Below the pieces are notes generated by a model. It was not told the DNA's origin. It saw nothing but the letters and a program-made list of their open reading frames with translations, and ran no database searches. Positions 1 to 8,900 of a stretch of DNA of 30,145 bases are shown piece after piece; within the stretch, counting starts at the first letter, position 1; each line of letters opens with the position of its first letter. Where the stretch lies: NCBI GenBank assembly GCA_002431865.1, contig DJEI01000005.1, forward strand, positions 2,419 to 32,563, read 5' to 3'. This DNA is from Lachnospiraceae bacterium UBA5902. Its GTDB lineage: Bacteria > Bacillota > Clostridia > Lachnospirales > Lachnospiraceae. Made by a program: the position numbers and the translations under genes.

Positions 1-785
1 CCGAGCAGCATGAAAGTTGTCATATAATCACGTGGCTGCATCAATAACCACATTGGCATAACAGATGCAAGGAACAGATATGCCATAACAATGTAGATCC
101 AGGCTGTCTTTGTTGCATACCAAGGAAGATGCATGCCAAGAGCAAACATACCAACTAACAATGCAATTGCGATGACTGCTCTGACGCCCTCATTCATATT
201 CTTTACATGCTTCTGGAGCACACCAAATACGATCGCTGCTACGATGAACAACATGGAGATGGAAGCTGCGGATGCATTTGCATAGCTTGTCTCCTTCGCC
301 ATGTCTGCAACGCCCTTACCTACGAAAGTTCCGGCTACCATATCCGTAAATGCTGCGATAACCAGCAATGTGAACAGCCAGCAGAACAGCATGAAAAGCT
401 TTCTTCCGACCTTACCGATGTACTTCTCAATAATCATACCCATCGATTTTCCTTCATTCTTCACAGATGCATACAGGGCTCCGAAATCCTGTACGGCTCC
501 GAAGAACAATCCACCGATTAACAGCCAGAGCAATACTGGCACCCAGCCGAATACCGACGCAAGGATTGGTCCGGTTACAGGACCTGCACCTGCAATGGAT
601 GAAAACTGATGCGCAAATACTGTGAATTTGGATGATGGAACATAATCCTGTCCATCCTCAAATTTCACTGCCGGAGTCTCTGCCTTTGGATCAATCCCCC
701 ATTTCTTTGCAAGCCATCTGCCATAGAGAAGATAGCCTGCGAACAGCACTACAATTCCGATTAATACAATAACTAAACCATTCAT
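1..785 (-). CDS. cstA: CstA-family carbon starvation / peptide-pyruvate transporter, N-terminal part (runs off the left edge)
   Basis: The first 261 codons are present; the rest lies beyond the window. The reading frame starts at the ATG at 785 with a GAGGAAG ribosome site just upstream. The protein begins with a hydrophobic helix, then shows the family hallmark SSIAGAGPVTGPI around residues 63-75, a GAVQDFGALY segment, several further membrane helices and a QPRDY motif near the cut end. These are typical of CstA inner-membrane proteins, which in Enterobacteria take up peptides or pyruvate during starvation. The substrate here cannot be read from the sequence. A T-box leader with its own promoter reads toward this gene, so transcription may respond to an uncharged tRNA, which would suit an amino-acid or peptide carrier. 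Family call is firm; substrate is inference. Confidence 0.9.
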   Translation of the reverse strand, partial: MNGLVIVLIGIVVLFAGYLLYGRWLAKKWGIDPKAETPAVKFEDGQDYVPSSKFTVFAHQFSSIAGAGPVTGPILASVFGWVPVLLWLLIGGLFFGAVQDFGALYASVKNEGKSMGMIIEKYIGKVGRKLFMLFCWLFTLLVIAAFTDMVAGTFVGKGVADMAKETSYANASAASISMLFIVAAIVFGVLQKHVKNMNEGVRAVIAIALLVGMFALGMHLPWYATKTAWIYIVMAYLFLASVMPMWLLMQPRDYMTTFMLL

Positions 786-998
786 ACTTCCTCGCCCGCC
801 ACGTGGCGGCTCCCTTCTATATATTTTTGTTACAAAGAGTAAATACGTCTTACAACCGAGCAGGCTAACGCCTCCTCGGCATACACTCTGTATAACACTT
901 CGATTCCGCTTCGCTTCATTTCAGTGATTATACGTTCACCAAATACAGATTTTCGTGCAAGCACGAATCTGTACTTGGCTCATCGTGTATAACAAATA
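786..998 (-). other. Hairpin-rich untranslated stretch between the T-box terminator and cstA
   Basis: No gene is visible. Three inverted repeats follow one another. At 929-991, TATAC, CCAA, TACAGAT and CGTGC at 929-958 pair with GCACG, ATCTGTA, TTGG and GTATA at 961-991. At 856-879, CCGAG and AGGC pair with GCCT and CTCGG around a TAAC loop; this sits inside a weaker outer repeat at 829-896. At 798-811 the palindrome CCGCCACGTGGCGG lies just upstream of the cstA ribosome site. None is followed by a clear U-run in the cstA direction, so they look like RNA folding or processing elements, or old repeat insertions, rather than terminators. Confidence 0.5.
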
Positions 999-1029
999 AA
1001 ACCTCCGTCTTACATAAAGACGAAGGTTT
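999..1029 (-). terminator. T-box intrinsic terminator
   Basis: AAACCT-CGTCTT (999-1011) pairs with AAGACG-AGGTTT (1017-1029) around a short loop with one C/A mismatch. On the minus strand it is followed by TTTTATTT. It lies directly after the T-box core, the expected place for the competing terminator. Confidence 0.85.
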
Positions 1030-1323
1030 GAAACTTCCGCGTTACCACTTTATTTGCCACATATGCGACCACTCATTCTCATCTTACAGATAGCATATCG
1101 ATATATTTATATTTGCATTCATATTATCTCAACATGTCATCTGTGAAATAAGCTTCTATGTAACGGTAGAAAACCGGTGACACCTAATGTCCTTGAAGGA
1201 ATTCAGTGCACTGCTCGCAGAGGATAATTTCCGAAATCCTACACCGTCTCACACCAGCCGACAGCTCTCTGAAGTATTTCCTTTCGAAAACCTTGTTCTG
1301 TTCTCAGCATTTGCTCTTTGTTT
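999..1323 (-). ncRNA. T-box riboswitch leader (minus strand, upstream of cstA)
   Basis: Read on the minus strand, the transcript carries the distal stem I signature AGAGAGCTG...GGCTGGTG near 1250-1270. Further on comes the T-box core AGTGGTAACGCGG at 1049-1037, followed directly by a strong intrinsic terminator. The order stem I, core, terminator is that of T-box leaders, in which uncharged tRNA stabilises the antiterminator. The core bulge TGGT should pair with a tRNA ending in ACCA, so a tRNA with discriminator A is expected. I could not fix the specifier codon by hand: lower stem I (AAGGAA with TTCCTT near 1198-1290) leaves no unambiguous specifier loop. Downstream is only cstA, about 215 nt beyond the terminator. 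Confidence 0.8.
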
Positions 1324-1329
1324 ACCGAC

Positions 1330-1358
1330 ATACTAGTCCTATTAAAAACGAATGTCAA
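1330..1358 (-). promoter_or_regulatory. Promoter of the T-box/cstA transcript
   Basis: On the minus strand there is TTGACA (1358-1353), a 17-nt spacer and TAGTAT (1335-1330). This is a near-consensus housekeeping promoter, with transcription expected to begin about 1323, just before the T-box stem I. Confidence 0.75.
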
Positions 1359-1385
1359 GTACTTTTTTGAAATTTTTTCGCAATC

Positions 1386-1415
1386 AAAACTTCATTTATG
1401 CTTTGATTTATGAAG
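1386..1415 (-). terminator. Weak possible terminator after feoAB
   Basis: CTTCAT (1390-1395) and ATGAAG (1410-1415) form a short stem; the minus-strand transcript continues with TTTTGATT. It lies just after the feoB stop codon. The stem is short and AT-rich, so the call is tentative. Confidence 0.35.
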
Positions 1416-1422
1416 CATCCAT

Positions 1423-3807
1423 TTATACCACTCCGAATGCGAGTCCAACTGCATGCACCAGAAATGCAACAACCCAGGCAATCAGACATTGCACAATGAC
1501 AGTAACCACTGCCGCTTTCGTGCCACCCATTTCCCGCTTCACTGTCGCAATGGCTGCCACACACGGTGTATAAAGCAACGTAAAAATCAAGAATACCATT
1601 GCTGTAAATGGAGTAAATAACTTAGCTACCTGCGTCACGTCACCACCAAGCAGAACCGTAAGCGTCGATACCACGCTCTCTTTCGCTGTAAATCCCGTAA
1701 TCAGCGCCGTCGACACTCTCCAGTCTCCGAATCCAAGCGGCTTGAAAATTGGTGTGATCAGACTTCCGATCAGGGCAAGCATACTCTGATCTGCCGAAGC
1801 AGCAACATTGAACCTCAGATCAAAGGTCTGCAGGAACCAGATGATGATCGAAGCAAGGAAGATAATCGTAAATGCCTTCTGAATAAATCCCTTTGCCTTC
1901 TCCCAGATCAGGTGCAGCACACTTTTCGCTGATGGCAGCCGGTAGTTCGGCAGCTCCATAACAAAAGGTACTGGTTCTCCTTTAAATTTTGTCATCTTTA
2001 AAATGAGCGCATATATCACTGCACACACAATCCCGATCAGATAGAGTCCAACCATTGCAAATACACGATACTGCCGCTGCACGAATGCGCTGATCATAAG
2101 TGTGTAGATTGGCAGCTTCGCACTACAGCTCATAAATGGTGTAAGTAAGATTGTCATCTTCCGGTCACGTTCACTCGACAGTGTCCTTGTCGCCATGATC
2201 GCCGGCACCGAACATCCAAATCCGATCAGCATCGGCACGAAGCTTCTGCCCGATAAACCAATTTTACGAAGCGGCTTATCCATGACAAATGCAACCCGCG
2301 CCATATATCCGGTATCTTCCAGAATCGAAAGGAAGAAAAACAGGATCACGATTGTAGGGAGAAAGCTGATGACACTTCCGACACCCTGACAGATACCATC
2401 CACCACAAGGGACCGCACGACCGGGTTGATCTGCGCAGCGATAAGTCCCTTGTTGATCCATCCGATAACTGTATCAACGCCAAGTGCCATCACATCGGAC
2501 AGCCATGCGCCAAGCAGGCTGAACGTCATGGCAAAAACTATCGCCATAATTCCGATGAAGCACGGAATTGCTGTATATTTTCCAGTCAGGAGTTTATCTA
2601 TCCGGACACTTCTGCGATGTTCTTTACTCTCATGTGGGCGCACGACCGTCTTCTCACACAGTTTTCCAATAAACTGAAACCGCATATCTGCGATTGCCGC
2701 TTCTCGATCCAGCCCTGTTTCTTTCTCCATGACTGACACGATCTGCTCAAATGCTTCCTTCTTATCTTCCGCAAGGTGTAATGTCTCTTCGATTGGTGCA
2801 TCCTTCTCGATCAGCTTCGTTGCAGCAAAACGGACAGGAAGATCTGCTTCCTTCGCATCATTTTCAATCATATGTGCAACTGCGTGGATGCAACGGTGCA
2901 CCGCTCCAACCGGATCCTTATCATCCTTGCTGTCCGGACAGAAATCAATTCGTCCTGGCGGTTCATGATATCTCGCGACATGCATTGCATGACTCACCAG
3001 TTCGTCAATACCTTCATTTTTCGCAGCTGAAATTGGTACCACAGGAATTCCAAGTATCTGTTCCAGCTCATTTACACGGATTGTGCCGCCATTTGCCCGC
3101 ACTTCATCCATCATATTCAGTGCGAGCACCATTGGAATTCCCAGTTCCATGAGCTGCATCGTCAGACACAGATTACGCTCTAAGTTCGACGCATCCACAA
3201 TATTGATGATGCCACTTGGTTTGCCCTCGATCAGAAATTCCCGCGTCACAATTTCCTCGCTGGAATACGGGGACAGGGAATAAATGCCCGGAAGGTCTGT
3301 CACTGTTGCCTCCGGGTGATTCCGAATCGTACCATCCTTCCGGTCAACCGTCACACCTGGGAAGTTGCCGACATGCTGATTCGCACCTGTTAACTGGTTA
3401 AAAAGTGTCGTCTTACCACAGTTCTGGTTGCCCGCCAACGCAAATGTCAGCTTACCCCCCTTCGGAACTGCCGTCTTCTCATCATGTATATGGGTAGGAT
3501 CTGCCTGTCCCAATTCTCCAACCCCCGGGTGTTCAATCGACTCATAGCGCACATTCTGTTTTGGGGCTTCCGCTTCCTTTTCATGCACATGATCCACATC
3601 TATTTTCTGTGCCTCACTCAATCGCAGCGTAAGCTCATATCCGCGCACCTTCATCTGTACAGGGTCACCCATTGGCGCAATCTTCTGCAGAGTGACTTCT
3701 GTTCCCGGCGTCAAGCCCATATCCAGAAGATGATGCCGCAAGGCACCTTCGCCGCCGACCGCCGTGATATAAGCGCTCTGCCCCGGCTGTAATTCATCCA
3801 TTGTCAT
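1423..3807 (-). CDS. feoB: FeoA-FeoB fusion, ferrous iron transporter
   Basis: A single 794-residue protein joins an SH3-like FeoA domain (residues 1-72, MTMDELQPGQ to LRLSEAQKI) through a linker of about 40 residues to a full FeoB. The FeoB GTPase shows G1 GNQNCGKTT at 126-134, G3 DLPG at 171-174 and G4 NMMD at 231-234. It is followed by the helical GDI-like region and a polytopic membrane domain ending near the C-terminus, so nothing is missing. FeoB imports Fe(II) across the cytoplasmic membrane; FeoA normally acts as a separate partner, here tethered. The frame is open further upstream, but the ATG at 3807 has a GGAGA ribosome site 9 nt ahead and starts exactly at the FeoA domain. The strong promoter at 3847-3875 fits this start. 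No FeoC-like gene follows. Confidence 0.95.
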   Translation of the reverse strand: MTMDELQPGQSAYITAVGGEGALRHHLLDMGLTPGTEVTLQKIAPMGDPVQMKVRGYELTLRLSEAQKIDVDHVHEKEAEAPKQNVRYESIEHPGVGELGQADPTHIHDEKTAVPKGGKLTFALAGNQNCGKTTLFNQLTGANQHVGNFPGVTVDRKDGTIRNHPEATVTDLPGIYSLSPYSSEEIVTREFLIEGKPSGIINIVDASNLERNLCLTMQLMELGIPMVLALNMMDEVRANGGTIRVNELEQILGIPVVPISAAKNEGIDELVSHAMHVARYHEPPGRIDFCPDSKDDKDPVGAVHRCIHAVAHMIENDAKEADLPVRFAATKLIEKDAPIEETLHLAEDKKEAFEQIVSVMEKETGLDREAAIADMRFQFIGKLCEKTVVRPHESKEHRRSVRIDKLLTGKYTAIPCFIGIMAIVFAMTFSLLGAWLSDVMALGVDTVIGWINKGLIAAQINPVVRSLVVDGICQGVGSVISFLPTIVILFFFLSILEDTGYMARVAFVMDKPLRKIGLSGRSFVPMLIGFGCSVPAIMATRTLSSERDRKMTILLTPFMSCSAKLPIYTLMISAFVQRQYRVFAMVGLYLIGIVCAVIYALILKMTKFKGEPVPFVMELPNYRLPSAKSVLHLIWEKAKGFIQKAFTIIFLASIIIWFLQTFDLRFNVAASADQSMLALIGSLITPIFKPLGFGDWRVSTALITGFTAKESVVSTLTVLLGGDVTQVAKLFTPFTAMVFLIFTLLYTPCVAAIATVKREMGGTKAAVVTVIVQCLIAWVVAFLVHAVGLAFGVV

Positions 3808-3846
3808 CTGTAATCGTCTCCATCTCCACATAGATATATTTTGATG

Positions 3847-3875
3847 ATTATACAATCTCAATAATGGTTCGTCAA
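3847..3875 (-). promoter_or_regulatory. feoAB promoter with overlapping inverted repeat
   Basis: Minus strand: TTGACG (3875-3870), 17-nt spacer, TATAAT (3852-3847). The -35 box lies inside the inverted repeat GTCAA-TCA-TTGAC (3871-3883), a plausible operator for an iron-responsive repressor; no regulator can be named from the site alone. Confidence 0.75.
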
Positions 3876-3946
3876 TCATTGACCACTTATTATATTTTTT
3901 AACAATAAATACGACTGTACAATTTCTTTTTTTCGGATGCATTATG

Positions 3947-3955
3947 TGATATAAT
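3947..3955 (+). promoter_or_regulatory. Extended -10 promoter for the DUF3137/LacX pair
   Basis: TGATATAAT matches an extended -10 box (TGn-TATAAT), 42 nt ahead of the start codon at 3997. No good -35 hexamer is visible, as is common with extended -10 promoters. It diverges from the feoAB promoter. Confidence 0.5.
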
Positions 3956-3996
3956 TTTTATTGATAATTGTTTTAGAAAAATTGAGGTACCAAACT

Positions 3997-4968
3997 ATGG
4001 CAAATCCAAATGATAAACAGCTTCTATCCCAGATCGCATCCAACCAGAAAAAACAACGTGTTGGATTTATCCTGACTCCCATTTTATTTATCATTTCCAT
4101 GGGAATCATTATGGCTGGAATCTCGGCGATTCAGTCCGGTAATACCGTTCCCGGCATCTGCATCATTCTAGTCGGTGTAGCCGGGATCGTCCTTTCCGCA
4201 AAATATCTTGAACGTATAAGCGATCAGAAGAATAAGATGAAGGATCTGGTCGGGCAATCTGTCGTGAGAGAGATTCTCTCGGAGCGTATCTCCGTCGAGC
4301 AGTACATTCCGAACCAGTATTTCAACAAGGACTTTCTGGAGCATTGCGGTGTCCTGCCAAACTACGACCGGTGTGGCGGCTCCGACTATATCAGTGGAAC
4401 CTACCGCGGTGTGCCGATCACCTATTGCGACCTGCATCTTGAGGTGGAACAGGAAAGCACTGACAGCGATGGCAACACAACGACTTCCTATTACACGGTG
4501 TTCCGCGGTCCTGTCATCAATCTGGCACTGCGCCAGCCGTTAAATGGCTATGTCCGTATCCGCGAGCGCAAGAATTCACGAAAAGAGAAAGGATTTTTCT
4601 CCGGTATTATCAATGGTGCCGCCGATTTGTTCAACATCGACCGGAACACGATCGAGACAGAAAATGCCCAGTTCAACCAGCAGTTCAAGGTCGATACGTC
4701 TGATCCTCAGCTTGCATTCTACATTCTGGCGCCACAGTTCATGGAGCATATCATGCAGGCGGATATGATTGTAAATGGCTATACGAATATCGAGTTTAAT
4801 CAGGACATCGTGACGCTCGCATTGAACAATGGAACCGATGCATTTGAGCTTGGCAAATATAAAAAGAACGATCATTTCCTTGATGAAGCACGACAACGGT
4901 TCCGCTATGAGCTTAATTCGATATTAAGTATTGTCGACGAGATGTTGACGAAGGAGAATTTGTTTTAG
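3997..4968 (+). CDS. DUF3137-like membrane protein of unknown function
   Basis: 323 residues. Two hydrophobic helices lie near the N-terminus (about residues 20-40 and 48-65), followed by a soluble region with a YISGTYRGVPITYCDLHLE segment and an FRGPVINLAL segment. This arrangement resembles the DUF3137 family of paired-helix membrane proteins, whose role is not known. The likely start is the ATG at 3997 with GAGGT eight nt upstream; the frame extends 36 nt further to a TTG without a better ribosome site. The stop is followed 12 nt later by the LacX-like gene, whose ribosome site overlaps the end of this gene, so the two are probably co-transcribed. Family assignment is by pattern recognition only; no function is claimed. 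Confidence 0.7.
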   Translation: MANPNDKQLLSQIASNQKKQRVGFILTPILFIISMGIIMAGISAIQSGNTVPGICIILVGVAGIVLSAKYLERISDQKNKMKDLVGQSVVREILSERISVEQYIPNQYFNKDFLEHCGVLPNYDRCGGSDYISGTYRGVPITYCDLHLEVEQESTDSDGNTTTSYYTVFRGPVINLALRQPLNGYVRIRERKNSRKEKGFFSGIINGAADLFNIDRNTIETENAQFNQQFKVDTSDPQLAFYILAPQFMEHIMQADMIVNGYTNIEFNQDIVTLALNNGTDAFELGKYKKNDHFLDEARQRFRYELNSILSIVDEMLTKENLF

Positions 4969-4980
4969 GAGGCATCACAC

Positions 4981-5874
4981 ATGTTACATACGATTGAAAA
5001 CGATTGTCTGAAAGTTATGGTATCCGACCACGGTGCCGAGCTGACCAGTGTTTACGATAAAGTGCGGGATTTCGAACGGATCTGGTGTGCCGATCCGGCA
5101 GTCTGGAACCGACACGCTCCGGTTCTGTTTCCATTTGTTGGAAAGGTTAAAGGCGGTGCCTATCGTTACAACGGAAAAACATACGCCATGAATACGCAGC
5201 ACGGATTTGCGCGCGACGCGGAATTCACCTGCATCGAGGAAACCACTGATTCTATCACGCACAGGCTTGTGTATTCCGATGAGACACTGGGGATCTATCC
5301 ATTTGAATTCGAACTGCTAATCACACACCGCTTTGATGCAGAAAATCCACGTCTTCTGCACGTCTCATGGACAGTCCGGAATCTTGGTTCAAGAGAAATG
5401 TTATATTCCATCGGCGGACATCCTGGATTCCAGATTGCGCCGGGACATGCACGAAATGAATATTCCGTCGTCCTGCCAGATGCAAATCCGCGGCACTATC
5501 TCCTGCTTGATGCAGACGGTTCCGGACTTGCCGATACGAGCAGGAGTTATCCCTTCAACGATACTGGCAGTGCATATGTGCCTGTCACGGATACGCTGTT
5601 CGACAACGACGCGCTGGTCTTCGAGGATAACCAACTTCCTGTCGTCGGACTGGTTGATGCAGATAAAAAGCCATTTGTCACACTCACCTGTACAGACTTC
5701 CCATATGTTGGTATCTGGTCGAAGCCGGATGGTCCATATGTCTGCTTAGAGCCTTGGATTGGACGTACCGATAACATGGATTTCACCGGAGATCTGAGTG
5801 AGAAGCCGGGTGAGCAGAAGCTGGATGCAAACGCCGAAGCCGTGCACACTTATACAATCGAATTCCACGAGTAA
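4981..5874 (+). CDS. LacX-type aldose 1-epimerase family protein
   Basis: 297 residues, full length for the LacX branch of the galactose mutarotase fold. Residues that look catalytic are His74 (in NTQHGFARDA), His147 (in SIGGHPGF) and Glu257 (in CLEPWIG), matching the His-His-Glu set that interconverts alpha and beta anomers of aldoses. It has no signal peptide or membrane helix, so it should be cytoplasmic. The start at 4981 has an AGGAGG site 9 nt upstream that overlaps the end of the preceding gene. LacX proteins are often found with lactose or galactose genes; here lacZ and mgl lie 7 kb or more away on the other strand. The true sugar substrate of this branch is uncertain. Confidence 0.85.
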   Translation: MLHTIENDCLKVMVSDHGAELTSVYDKVRDFERIWCADPAVWNRHAPVLFPFVGKVKGGAYRYNGKTYAMNTQHGFARDAEFTCIEETTDSITHRLVYSDETLGIYPFEFELLITHRFDAENPRLLHVSWTVRNLGSREMLYSIGGHPGFQIAPGHARNEYSVVLPDANPRHYLLLDADGSGLADTSRSYPFNDTGSAYVPVTDTLFDNDALVFEDNQLPVVGLVDADKKPFVTLTCTDFPYVGIWSKPDGPYVCLEPWIGRTDNMDFTGDLSEKPGEQKLDANAEAVHTYTIEFHE

Positions 5875-5914
5875 ATGCATCTTGCAATATTGATCCATTC
5901 ATAAACATGCAAAC

Positions 5915-5967
5915 ACAGGGACAGACAATTGAGCAGACGAATCAGTCACCTCAATATCTGTCCCTGT
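5915..5967. terminator. Bidirectional terminator between lacX-like gene and sbcC
   Basis: ACAGGGACAGA (5915-5925) pairs perfectly with TCTGTCCCTGT (5957-5967); TTGAG (5929-5933) also pairs with CTCAA (5950-5954). T-rich sequence follows on the plus strand (TTTCTATATTTT) and a shorter one on the minus strand. It lies between the ends of two converging genes. Confidence 0.8.
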
Positions 5968-5981
5968 TTCTATATTTTCTC

Positions 5982-8900
5982 TTATACCGCTGTCTCCATG
6001 TGAATCCGGCTGCCGCCTCTGCCTTTTGTGACGCGCAGCTTCTGTGGAATATCCATCAGTTCGTCCCGGTGACTAATGATGCCGACCAGCTTATTTTCTC
6101 CTGACATGCTGAGTAACGCGTCCTTTGTCTCCTCCAGCGACTTCGAATCCAACGTACCAAAGCCCTCATCGACAAACAATGCATCCATCTGGATACCTCC
6201 TCGATTTTCCGCGATTGTATCCGACAAGCCAAGTGCCAGCGATAACGATGCTTTAAAGCTCTCTCCGCCAGACAGATTTCCAACCGGGCGGCGTTTTCCT
6301 GTACTGATATCCAGCACCTCCAGATCCAGAAATGTATTGGTCTGTTTTCCTATCGCATTCGTCTGCCGGTACAACTGAAACTGGTTGTCACTCATCGGAA
6401 GCAGATGCCGGTTTGCCGCCTGAAGAATACTGTCAAATCCTGTTGCCTGAATATACTGCTCAAACGTAATTTTTCCGTTTCTTGTCTGCCCGGATACAAG
6501 CATGTACAACCGATAGCTTGTATCATTTTCCTTCTTTGCTTTCTCGTATGCCACCTGCTGTGCTCGGATATTTTGTTGTTTCTCGCAGTTATTCTGGATA
6601 CGGAATGTAATCGCCTGCAAAGCCGTCCGAAGTGTTTCCACCTGTGCACGATTTCCAGAATATTCCTGTTGTAACTGTTCAAGATCAACCGGCGTCCGAT
6701 GTCTGGCATCCTGCTCCTGTTCCAGCTGTGTCAGTCTGGCAGTAACCTCGGTTGCCTTTTTGTCATAATCTGCCAGTCTCCTTTCCTCCGCATGTATCTC
6801 TGCATCCGTTGCCACCTGCGCCTGCATCTCCTCAACCGATGCAAACTGACAGGCTGTCAGCTTCTCATCCAAACGCTGTTTTAACATCTGCGCATCGGAC
6901 TTTTGCTGTTCGAGTGCCTGCTTCTGCGTTGCAATGGACGCCTGTACGCGTGCCACCGCTTCATCTGCGGATTTCTTTTCTTTCGCGGCTGCATCAAGTG
7001 CTGTCTGAATCTCCGTCACACGTGCCAATGCATGATTGCCTGCCTGCTCAGCAGACTTCCAATCTGAATACGATAATGTCTGTAACGCTGCAAAGGTTGC
7101 CTGTGAAGCTGCCTGCTTCGCAATGAGCGATTGTCTCTCCTCAGCAAGCTTCTTTCGCTGCTCTGCAAGCTGTGCCATCTCCGCTCCTTGTGCACGTGCA
7201 AGCATTTCTTCCACTTCTCGCAGCTTCTCACAGTTTTGCTGCAATATATCCAGTTGCTCTCTGCTCTGCGCAACTGCATCTACCAGCTTTGCCCGCTGTC
7301 GCCCGAAGATTGCAAGAAGCTTGTCTAGCTCCGATGTATCATCAACAGTCTCTACCGACATACAGCTCTGTATCTGCTCTTTTAACTGAATTTCTTTTGC
7401 CTGCACATCTGCCCGCAAAGACGAAGCACTGGCAGTTGCCTGATTAAAGGCTTCCAGTTTTTCTTCTTCCACTGCCTTTAATTCTTTGCATTGTTCCTCC
7501 GTCACAGATGCCTCAACCAGCGTTGCAAGCTTCTCATGATGCGTAGCTCCACACACCGGGCATGGCTCACCCTCTGCCAGATCACTTGCCAGAATTCCTA
7601 CCAGATTCGCCCGATACAGTCTGTCTGCATGGGTATATGCGTCCTTTGCAGACTCATACGCATCCTGCTTTTTAAGGTATCTGTTCTGTGCTTCCTCTAA
7701 CTCCTGCTGCTTCCGTTTCCATGAAGGAATCAGATTTTTTGCAATGGATTCCGTCTTTTTCTGGCTGTCCAGAAGTTTATCATGCGCCGCCTGTGCCTGC
7801 GCAAGCTTCTGTGGCTCTTCCTTCCACATTGCCAGCTGCTCCTGCAACTCTTTAATCCGCTTCTGTAACGTCTGTTCCGCTGTTCCAAGTGCGGCTTCCT
7901 GCTGTTCCTGTGCGGCAAGCTGCAACCGGATTTGTCCAAGTTCGTGTTGCAGCATTTCCCGCTCTTTATAGCGTGGTTCTTCCTCACGCACCTTATCCAC
8001 GAGCTTCTGGCATTGCTCCGCTTCCGGTAGCAAATTTTCCGTCTCTTTCACCTTCGCATCTGCCATCTCAGCACGTATCTGACAATCCACGAGCGTCTGC
8101 GCTCCAGCTGTGATCAGCTGCTTTGTCCGCTCCCATTCATGTGCCTTTGTGATCCACGCATCATACTCCGGCTTTACTTTATAGGTTGCCTGCTTCCTTC
8201 GATCAAGCTGTATCCTTCGTTCTTCAAATAATCCCTTTTGAGATTCTAATACTTCCTGCTCTTCCTTCGTCCGGGCATATCGCTCCAAAATTGCGTTGTT
8301 ATCCTTTGCCGATACGAGCGCGCCCTGTAATTTCTGTAATTCTTCCTCCGCCTGTGCAAGCACAGTTTCTTTTTGCTTTGCTTTTTCTGTATCTTCCCCG
8401 ATTACAGCTTGCAGCAACGTAAGCATTTCCTCGATATTCCACACTGCTTTGCTGTCCTGCAGCTTCTCCTGCAGATCACAGATACGCTGTGCCACCGACC
8501 GCGGTTGTTCTTCCGAATCCTCCGCCAAGTTCTCTGCCAAGTTTTCTGTCAAGTTTTCTGCCAAAATTCCTGATGTCACTTTCTGGATCTCCGCAGACTC
8601 CACCTTTACCTCACGGAACGACTGGGAAATACTCTGCTCCTTTTCCTTACGCACTGCAAAACTTACATCCATTCGATTTTTCAGTTTCAGTTCCAGCTTC
8701 CTATAGGCATCCGTCTGGAAGATCGTTCGCAGAATCTCTGTACGCTCGTTTGTCTTTGCATTTAACAGCTTCCAGAATTCTCCCTGCGCGATCATTGCAA
8801 CCTGCATAAACTGTCCGGCATCCATATTCAGAAGCTGTGGAATCACGCCCGGTTTCTCTTTCGTTCCATCAACGTTCTTCGCACCTTCGAACGTTGTTCC

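Noticed and set aside
301..609. Plus-strand frames inside the cstA region
   Set aside because: They are shadows of the cstA frame, which has clear family motifs on the minus strand.
3961..3996. Upstream TTG start for the DUF3137-like gene
   Set aside because: It lies at the expected transcription start and lacks a ribosome site; the ATG at 3997 has GAGGT at the right distance.
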